The notes beneath the pieces are model-generated. The model was not told where the DNA came from, did not search any database, and saw nothing but the letters and a program-made list of their open reading frames with translations. From NCBI GenBank assembly GCA_039715185.1, contig JBDLIA010000027.1, positions 1 through 37,369 of the forward strand: a DNA stretch of 37,369 nucleotides, written 5' to 3'. Every line of letters begins with the position of its first letter. The stretch's first letter is position 1. Shown here piece by piece: positions 32,399-37,369 of the stretch. The translations under genes and the position numbers were made by a program. The stretch is from Gemmatimonadota bacterium. GTDB lineage: Bacteria > Gemmatimonadota > Gemmatimonadetes > Longimicrobiales > RSA9.

Positions 32399-32914
32399 CT
32401 ACTGCGCGGGTGTCTCGGCGGTAGTGTCTTGGGGTGGGATCAACCTCAAAACCTTGATCATCCCCTCGCACCGAACCGTTTCAAAACCCTCTGGGTTAAG
32501 GCCCGTATCCACGCACTGTGGCATCTGAGCCTCCGCCGCCGCGGTAGCCGTAACGACGGAGGGTCGCACGCCGGCGAGCCAGGCCAGCGGAGCCGGGAGA
32601 CTGGAGACACGAGCCTCGACTCGAACCTGGATCATCCCCTCCTTGAGATCGATGAGGATGTCTTCCGGTGCCAACATTACTCTACCCGTCTCGTTCGATC
32701 GGACGTAGTCGGTGGCGCTCTGCCTGGCCAGTCTCTCGTCATCGTGTGCATCCAGAAACGAACTCGCACCTGCGAGAGCGGCGGCATCCGCAGCCGACTG
32801 CGCGACGCTTCTGGCGTAGCCGCTGTCCGCACGTTCCAGCGCCCTGGCCACGATCGCCAGGACAACGTAGAAGACCAGCGAGCTGACGATGCTGAGCCTC
32901 CAGCGCCTGCTCAC
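32399..32914 (-). CDS. TadE/TadG-like (Flp pilus assembly) protein, orphan
   Basis: 171 aa from GTG 32914, chosen for its GGGAGG site eight bases upstream; GTG 32959 would add 15 residues. A basic start (SRRWRLS) precedes one TM helix (IVSSLVFYVVLAIVARAL) and then the hallmark QSAADAAALAGASSFLDA, seen at the start of TadE/TadG-type pseudopilins. A beta-rich region follows (MIQVRVEARVSS), then a Cys-containing end (PQCVDTGLNP, VRCEGMIKV). In Tad systems these proteins sit in the envelope and help assemble Flp pili. No other tad gene is in the window, so it is either an orphan or a secreted-protein component of unknown use. Confidence 0.65.
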   Translation of the reverse strand: MSRRWRLSIVSSLVFYVVLAIVARALERADSGYARSVAQSAADAAALAGASSFLDAHDDERLARQSATDYVRSNETGRVMLAPEDILIDLKEGMIQVRVEARVSSLPAPLAWLAGVRPSVVTATAAAEAQMPQCVDTGLNPEGFETVRCEGMIKVLRLIPPQDTTAETPAQ

Positions 32915-33178
32915 GATGGGCACCTCCCGCGAAGGCTGCGTCTGGCCGATCCCGGTCACGGACTGCAGGGCCTCCTCTCCTAAACCGCGCTATCCTCCGT
33001 CGGTCCAGGCTCTTCTGGTCACCCATGGCGCGACTCGGGCAGCGCCCGACCCGGTGGCTCGAGTCGTGTTTCTTGATTTCGGTCTTTCTTGTGTGTCTTT
33101 ACTTTGTATTATAAAGTACTTGTCGCCAACGATCCGCTCATGTTGCGGAGGCCTTCCGCTTCACTCAGGAGACAAGCG
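32915..33178. other. Divergent intergenic region between the TadE-like gene and the membrane protein
   Basis: 264 bases with no credible gene. Its right half is strikingly AT-rich for this genome (around 33068-33125) and holds a palindrome, listed separately. The ribosome site CAGGAG (about 33166-33171) serves the rightward gene. Confidence 0.5.
33100..33118. promoter_or_regulatory. AT-rich palindromic operator candidate overlapping a -10-like box
   Basis: TACTTTGTATTATAAAGTA has perfect 6-bp arms (33100-33105 and 33113-33118) around a 7-base centre. TATTAT at 33107-33112 could be a -10 box; a weak TTTCTT lies 16 bases upstream. This arrangement suits a dimeric repressor, of PadR, BlaI or MarR type, controlling the membrane-protein/beta-lactamase pair. 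The regulator itself is not in the window. Confidence 0.5.
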
Positions 33179-33544
33179 ATGAGGAACGATAGGACGTACA
33201 GGTGGGCCGCCGGGGTCGCGGTCGCGGCGGCTGTGCTGCTGGGGTGGGTGATCGGGGCGGTTGGGCTCATCGGGGTCGAGGGGGACCCGTTCGACCGGCT
33301 GTATGGCGGGGTGGTAATGGTAGGCATCATTGGGGCCTTTATCGCGCGGTTCAGGCCGCGGGGGATGGCGTGGGCGATGGTGGCGACGGCGGGGGCTCAG
33401 GCGGCGGTCACGGTGATCGCGCTGGTCATCGGGAAGCAGCATTCCCCCGTCACCTCGGTGGGCGAGATCCTGGGGCTGAACGGGTTCTACTTCCTGCTGT
33501 GGGTGTGGTCGGCGTGGCTCTTCGGTCGGGCGGCGGGCGAATAA
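33179..33544 (+). CDS. Small polytopic membrane protein upstream of a B3-like beta-lactamase
   Basis: 121 aa; ATG 33179 with CAGGAG seven bases upstream. Four TM helices (WAAGVAVAAAVLLGWVIGAVGLI; YGGVVMVGIIGAFIARF; MAWAMVATAGAQAAVTVIALVIG; GFYFLLWVWSAWLFGRAA). No known family is recognised. The stop TAA is directly followed by the ATG of the metallo-hydrolase gene, so the two are likely one transcript, controlled by the AT-rich palindrome upstream. Confidence 0.7.
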   Translation: MRNDRTYRWAAGVAVAAAVLLGWVIGAVGLIGVEGDPFDRLYGGVVMVGIIGAFIARFRPRGMAWAMVATAGAQAAVTVIALVIGKQHSPVTSVGEILGLNGFYFLLWVWSAWLFGRAAGE

Positions 33545-34453
33545 ATGCGCCGCCTTATCAAACGACATCGGTTTGTAGTACTGCTCGGAGTAGCGGCCGT
33601 TCTTTTCGTGGTAGCCGGCACGCAGTGGCGGGGGGCGATCAGAAGAGGTCGCTCGGTGCCGGATGAGCCATTCCGCATCGCTGGCAACCTCTACTACGTT
33701 GGCGCCACAGGCGTCACCGCATTCCTGCTTACCGGGTCCGAGGGCCACGTGTTGATCGACGGCGGCTATCCCGAAACCGCTCCGTTGATCATCGCGAGCA
33801 TCGCCAAGCTCGGCTTCGACATCGCCGACGTGAAGGTGTTGCTCAACTCGCACGCGCACTCCGACCACGCCGGCGGACTCCGCGCGCTACAGGAGGCCTC
33901 CGGCGCCGAGCTGTGGGTCAGCGAAGGCGATGCCGAGGTCATGGCCGCCGGCCGCCACTCCGGTGACCCGGCCCTCGGGCCGCTCAGGGTTCTCGGCTTC
34001 TTCGGGCTCGGCAGATTCCCCGCCCCGCGCATCGACCACCGGTTCAAAGACAGCGAGACGATCCGCCTCGGGTCGCTCGCCCTCACGGCACATGTCACCG
34101 CCGGCCACACCCGCGGCTGCACATCGTGGTCGTTCCCCGTCCACGACGGCGACCGTGAGTTGCTTGCCGTCAACATCTGCAGCCTCACGCTGCCGCCGTT
34201 CGTGTCGCTGGTCGAGCCGGAGACGTATCCGGGAATGCGGGCCGACTTCGAGCGCAGCTTCAGCACGCTGCGAGGCCTGCCGGCCGACATCTTCCTGGCC
34301 TCGCACGCGAACTGGTTCAGCATGCACCGTAAACGGCGTGAACGCGCCGACGCGGAGGACCCGGCCGAACCGTTCATCGATCGGGTTGGCTACCTCAGCT
34401 TCATCGACCGGGCCGAGGCGAGGTTCCGCGCAGAGTTCACGGACCAACAGTGA
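33545..34453 (+). CDS. Subclass B3-like metallo-beta-lactamase family hydrolase
   Basis: 302 aa; ATG 33545 immediately follows the previous stop. An N-terminal hydrophobic segment (FVVLLGVAAVLFVVAG) exports or anchors it. The chain has the B3 layout: YYVGATGVTAFLLTGSEG, HVLIDGGYPE, then HAHSDHAGG with H103, H105, D107 and H108, H188 in GHTRGCTSW, and H254 in LASHANWFSM. These give the two zinc sites typical of B3 enzymes (HHH and DHH). B3 enzymes hydrolyse penicillins and carbapenems, but close relatives have other substrates, so resistance cannot be asserted from sequence alone. No other resistance gene is adjacent. Confidence 0.85.
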   Translation: MRRLIKRHRFVVLLGVAAVLFVVAGTQWRGAIRRGRSVPDEPFRIAGNLYYVGATGVTAFLLTGSEGHVLIDGGYPETAPLIIASIAKLGFDIADVKVLLNSHAHSDHAGGLRALQEASGAELWVSEGDAEVMAAGRHSGDPALGPLRVLGFFGLGRFPAPRIDHRFKDSETIRLGSLALTAHVTAGHTRGCTSWSFPVHDGDRELLAVNICSLTLPPFVSLVEPETYPGMRADFERSFSTLRGLPADIFLASHANWFSMHRKRRERADAEDPAEPFIDRVGYLSFIDRAEARFRAEFTDQQ

Positions 34454-34636
34454 CGCTCTTGGCCGTCCTTTCGCCGAACCGAGGCAGGAAGTCTTGTCTA
34501 CTGGGGACCCGCGCTGAAGTCCGGATCGAGAAGGCGCTCCACGATCCGCGAGGATGGATGCCAATGGTGGAAAGGCCGTGAGACTGGCTAACTTCCCCAG
34601 CCCGGCATCGGTTCGACGGAGGGAGCGAGGCTGCCC

Positions 34637-35203
34637 ATGTCAGACTTTGAGGTCTTCTCGGTCGTCCTCTCGTTCATTTTGGGACTCGGGGTCGCCCAGA
34701 TTCTCTCGGCGGTCGTTTTCGCGATCCAGTCGCGCCGCGAGATCGCCCTGAGCTGGACGCCGTTTCTGTGGGCGTTCGCCATTTTTCTCTTCCACGTCAA
34801 TTTCCTGTTCGCGGCTTTCTGGTTTTATTCGGCCGACAGGGCCTTCGAGTGGTATCTCGTAGACCTCATCTCGGCGGTGCTCATCTTCCTTAGCGGTGGA
34901 CTCGTTCTGCCTTCCAAAGCTCGCCCGGCCACACTCGACTTCGGCGACTTCTTCGATAAGGACGGAAGGCTGGCGCTCGTACCGCTCGGCGTGTTCTTGC
35001 TCCTGGCGTTCCCGTACAACGTGCAGGGTGGTGCACCGATGATCGGTCCGGACAACCTCGTTATCGCCGGTCTGCTCGTACTCACCGCCACGGCCTTTTT
35101 CTCCCGGGGTCGCCTCAGGTCCGTCGCCAGCGCGGCCTCCGCCGTTCTCACCACCGTCGCGTTCCTCTTCTTCTGGATTCGCCCCGGGCAAGGGGCCGGT
35201 TAG
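34637..35203 (+). CDS. Polytopic membrane protein of unknown function
   Basis: 188 aa; ATG 34637 with GGAGGGAG about 13 bases upstream. About six TM helices, beginning FSVVLSFILGLGVAQILSAV and including WAFAIFLFHVNFLFAAFWF and LVPLGVFLLLAFPYNV. Short polar loops and no catalytic motif are visible. The 183-base gap before it (34454-34636) holds nothing I can name. It converges with the cytochrome gene at 35221, separated by 17 bases that include an A6 run. Confidence 0.7.
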   Translation: MSDFEVFSVVLSFILGLGVAQILSAVVFAIQSRREIALSWTPFLWAFAIFLFHVNFLFAAFWFYSADRAFEWYLVDLISAVLIFLSGGLVLPSKARPATLDFGDFFDKDGRLALVPLGVFLLLAFPYNVQGGAPMIGPDNLVIAGLLVLTATAFFSRGRLRSVASAASAVLTTVAFLFFWIRPGQGAG

Positions 35204-35220
35204 GTCGAAAAAACGGTACA

Positions 35221-36219
35221 CTAGCCCCCAGCCTCACTGAGATCGGCCAGAAGACGGAGTCCGGACTGATGATCGGGGTTGCCTTCGACCCATCGTTCGG
35301 CGAGTTCGAGCGCCCTTAAGTGATCACCCAAGCGCTGTAGCGTCCACGCGAGGTCCTCCGTCGCCACGAACGCATCGGGATGCTCGGAGAGATTGAGTTC
35401 GAATAGTCGAAGGCCGGCGTCCTGGCTTTCTGCCCTGAAGAGTCTTCCCGCCAGGGAAGACAGCAGTAGCGGGCGGAAGGCCTGGGGCGGGTGCTCATCC
35501 CTGAGTTGGTAGTAGCGCGTCACCATGGAATCGATCCCGTCCGATTCGAGGGCCTGAACCAGGCGGAGTCGGATCAGGCCGCCGCGCGCCACCGGGTCAT
35601 CCGTCACCTCGACGTTCAGCCTATGAACTGCCACCGACGCGTCGCCGTGGCCCATCGCGCTCAGGCGATCGGCGACGTTCAGGAGGACCCGCGGCCGAAA
35701 GTCGTAAGCATCGGCCTCATAGTAGCGCGCCCGGACATCTCGGTAGGCCTCGACCAGCCGATCGACTCCCCCTCTCTCGAATTCGGCAATGAGCAGGTCA
35801 GGTAGGGGCGTGGGGTTCGTGCGCGCGGCGTGGCAGGTGTAGCAGGTCACCTCGAGGTCCGGGTTGCTTCTCGTCGGCAACGCTGACAAGAAGGACCCGT
35901 TGATCTCTTGGACCATGGCCATCATCACCCGCGCCTTCCGCTTCATGGGATTCTCGTCGGAGGCCCAATCCCATTCACTTGAAGGCACGTCCATGGACCC
36001 TGCGTGGCAGAAGAGACAGCCTCGGCTGGCCCGCCGTGGGAGGCCCAGACCGCGTAGGTTGCCGAGCATTACCTCGATCAACTCCTGACGGCTTATGTCC
36101 TGCGGCAACACCTGAAGGTTCTCGAACTCCTGCGCGACTGCCGGCGTCGATCCCGCGCAGGCCAGGACTGTGACCGAGCCTAGGTAGCCGACCGCGCGCA
36201 CCCCCCTCTTGATTCTCAT
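35221..36219 (-). CDS. Diheme cytochrome of the reaction-centre cytochrome (CytC_RC) type with helical-repeat C-terminus
   Basis: 332 aa; ATG 36219 with GGAGG eight bases upstream. A signal segment (GYLGSVTVLACAGSTPAVAQ) leads to NLQVLPQDISRQELIEVM, GCLFCHAG (C68-H72), a DWASDENPMKRKARVMMAMV helix with a likely axial Met, and CYTCHAARTNP (C126-H130). This matches the photosynthetic reaction-centre cytochrome c subunit family in its short, two-haem form, common in non-phototrophic Acidobacteria and Gemmatimonadota. The rest (~140-332) is a TPR-like helical solenoid. No reaction-centre genes are present, so it is probably a periplasmic electron carrier or sensor. It stands alone. Confidence 0.85.
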   Translation of the reverse strand: MRIKRGVRAVGYLGSVTVLACAGSTPAVAQEFENLQVLPQDISRQELIEVMLGNLRGLGLPRRASRGCLFCHAGSMDVPSSEWDWASDENPMKRKARVMMAMVQEINGSFLSALPTRSNPDLEVTCYTCHAARTNPTPLPDLLIAEFERGGVDRLVEAYRDVRARYYEADAYDFRPRVLLNVADRLSAMGHGDASVAVHRLNVEVTDDPVARGGLIRLRLVQALESDGIDSMVTRYYQLRDEHPPQAFRPLLLSSLAGRLFRAESQDAGLRLFELNLSEHPDAFVATEDLAWTLQRLGDHLRALELAERWVEGNPDHQSGLRLLADLSEAGG

Positions 36220-36315
36220 CGACCTGCCTCCGCGATCTCGAGTCAGCCAACTGGAACCAACGTTACGGAGCCTGGAGGAGTGCAGCGACGGCTCGGGCGC
36301 TATTTTTGCGAAAGG

Positions 36316-36345
36316 TTGACATGCTCCGGGCCGCCTTGGTCGAAT
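36316..36345 (+). promoter_or_regulatory. Possible promoter for the lipoprotein at 36416
   Basis: TTGACA at 36316-36321 is a perfect -35 match; 18 bases further TCGAAT (36340-36345) is a weak -10. It points to the lipoprotein gene and would give a leader of about 65 bases. The -10 mismatch keeps the call tentative. Confidence 0.35.
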
Positions 36346-36415
36346 GATCACCGGTCCGGCGGGATTCCCAGTGAGATGCGCGCATCTTGGACAATCGATC
36401 CCTAAAGTGCGGACC

Positions 36416-36979
36416 ATGATAGTTGTCCGCATCTCGGTGTCGTCGATCGTATTCCTCGTTGTGCTGCTGACCGGCTGCGCCGAAGGCGCGTCCTCCGACC
36501 TCGGTGGCTTCGCCGATGGCTCGGTGCCTGCGGAGGCCCACGATTTCCATCTGCGTCAGGAACTGGTCAACGACTCACCCATCGGGCCCGGCACGCCGCA
36601 ACCGTCGAGCCATTGTCCGACGGAGCCCGGCGAGTGGTACCCGGGCAGCGGCCGGTCGACGGGTACGTCGGATTTGTTCGGAGACCTCACGGAAACCGAG
36701 GTCTACTGCATCAGCACGGATCTCGCTCAGCTCACTGGCGGCATCGCCACGTGGATCGATGCCGATAGTGACTCGATCTCGATGACCTTCGGGGCGAAGC
36801 TGCTCCGCGGCTTCGTGTATCCGCCGCCCCCAAGCGCTCCGCTGATCGGATTCGCGCAATTCACCGGCGGCACGGGGAAGTGGGCCGGCCTGGCGGGCTC
36901 GGCATTCTTCACGGGGTGGCAGAACGGAGACGGGACGGCCACTCTGGACTATCGTGGCACGGTGTACCTTCCGAGATGA
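36416..36979 (+). CDS. Hypothetical lipoprotein
   Basis: 187 aa; ATG 36416 gives a clean lipoprotein signal (IVVRISVSSIVFLVVLLTGC). The frame extends upstream to 36344 without a better start. The mature domain is beta-rich: ITGG-like strands, YCISTDLAQLTGG, then FTGGTGKWAGLAGSAFFTGW and a closing DYRGTVYLP strand. The GTGKWAGLAG turn resembles small beta-barrel proteins such as those annotated as allene-oxide-cyclase-like, but that is a weak resemblance. Two Cys (~62 and ~102) could form a disulphide. Function is unknown. Confidence 0.7.
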   Translation: MIVVRISVSSIVFLVVLLTGCAEGASSDLGGFADGSVPAEAHDFHLRQELVNDSPIGPGTPQPSSHCPTEPGEWYPGSGRSTGTSDLFGDLTETEVYCISTDLAQLTGGIATWIDADSDSISMTFGAKLLRGFVYPPPPSAPLIGFAQFTGGTGKWAGLAGSAFFTGWQNGDGTATLDYRGTVYLPR

Positions 36980-37120
36980 GCCTCAGCATCCCGCGAACAA
37001 GGGCCTGCGCGCTGAATTCACGGCGTACGGGAGCGGCATGACCGGCCGGTTCGCAGCTGCGCTCGCCTACCGTAGCGAGCGGGCTCATGGGGGAAGCCGC
37101 GTCCTCGATCGAAGGCGGCG
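36980..37120. other. Gene-free stretch before the tandem repeats
   Basis: From 36980 to 37120 no supported gene was found. The short open frames on both strands are Arg/Ala/Pro-rich and start without ribosome sites. Confidence 0.5.
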
Positions 37121-37320
37121 ATCGCCGACAACGCAGCAAGCGGCGATGGTTGGCGGCCGCTTGGGACGCTAACGGCATTAATCGCCGTCAACGCAGCGAG
37201 CATAGACGGACCGCCGGCCGCTTGCTGCGATGACGGCATTAATCGCCGCCGCGGAAGCAACCGTCGAGGGTCGCCCGCCGCTTGTCACGATAACGGCAAT
37301 GAGCGCCACCAGGGCCTGGA
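37121..37320. repeat. Imperfect ~60-bp tandem repeats
   Basis: Three consecutive units, 37121-37180, 37181-37241 and 37242-37301, share ATCGCC at the start, an ACGCAG/AGCAA-like segment, CCGCTTG near position 40 and ACGGCATTA (or ACGGCAATG) at the end; a partial fourth begins at 37302. Unit lengths are 60, 61 and 60, so a coding repeat is unlikely. At unit junctions ACGGC-ATTAATC-GCCGT forms a small hairpin. The array may continue beyond the right edge. Confidence 0.65.
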
Positions 37321-37369
37321 GCCGTGGCAAGATCGGCAACACCTCAGAGCGCGGCTTGGCGCAGAGCGC

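Noticed and set aside
37018-37260. Minus-strand 80-aa frame through the tandem repeats
   Set aside because: The unit lengths of 60 and 61 break the repeat frame, and no ribosome site or family signal is present.

Overview
This is a GC-rich bacterial chromosome segment, densely packed, with GTG and TTG starts and many 4-base stop/start overlaps. The gene content suggests a diderm, aerobic, environmental bacterium: HemQ-type haem synthesis, many lipoproteins and multihaem cytochromes, aa3-type cytochrome oxidase, PCP_red-domain proteins and a reaction-centre-cytochrome relative. Gemmatimonadota, or a neighbouring phylum such as Acidobacteriota, fits best. That placement is inference from gene content; no rRNA or other phylogenetic marker lies in the window.

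Layout. 1-2.4 kb (+): end of an FG-GAP/VCBS repeat protein, a GNAT acetyltransferase, HemQ and a small membrane/helical-repeat protein. 2.4-5.0 kb (-): a membrane PAS-GGDEF-EAL protein. 5.2-5.8 kb (+): a Spy/CpxP-like periplasmic protein. 5.8-8.7 kb (-): a lipoprotein, a FakA-FakB (DhaL-DegV) fusion and a DUF937-like protein. 9.0-11.2 kb (+): an exported prolyl oligopeptidase. 11.3-15.7 kb (+): a tightly coupled operon of a small DedA/VTT-like protein, an HKD phospholipase-D protein, haem O synthase (CtaB), a ferredoxin, an Mrp/ApbC P-loop ATPase, a zinc-ribbon/PCP_red protein and a small membrane protein. 15.8-16.3 kb (-): a short asparaginase-domain protein.

16.4-31.1 kb (+) is the core of the window. 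A near-consensus sigma70-type promoter and a structured leader of about 285 nt precede a 718-aa tandem universal-stress protein carrying a PCP_red domain. Then come a radical SAM/SPASM protein that also ends in PCP_red, a CydA-like haem protein with no CydB, three c-type cytochrome proteins (five CxxCH sites in all, one fused to an ethylbenzene-dehydrogenase-type haem b domain), a lipoprotein with a cupredoxin-like ligand set, CoxB-CoxA-CoxC-CoxD, a 53-aa single-span protein and an internally duplicated membrane protein. With the CtaB/ferredoxin/Mrp/PCP_red operon just upstream, this looks like one respiratory module plus its cofactor and assembly functions. No bc1 complex, CydB or molybdoenzyme is encoded here. 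I infer that the CydA-like protein and its cytochromes may form an unconventional electron-transfer complex feeding the aa3 oxidase.

31.1-37.4 kb is looser accessory DNA: non-coding repeats, an orphan PD-(D/E)XK-like protein, an orphan TadE/TadG-like protein (-), an AT-rich palindrome in front of a membrane protein and a subclass B3-like metallo-beta-lactamase, another membrane protein, a diheme reaction-centre-type cytochrome (-), a lipoprotein, and a ~60-bp imperfect tandem repeat near the right edge. I saw no tRNA, rRNA, CRISPR array or transposase.
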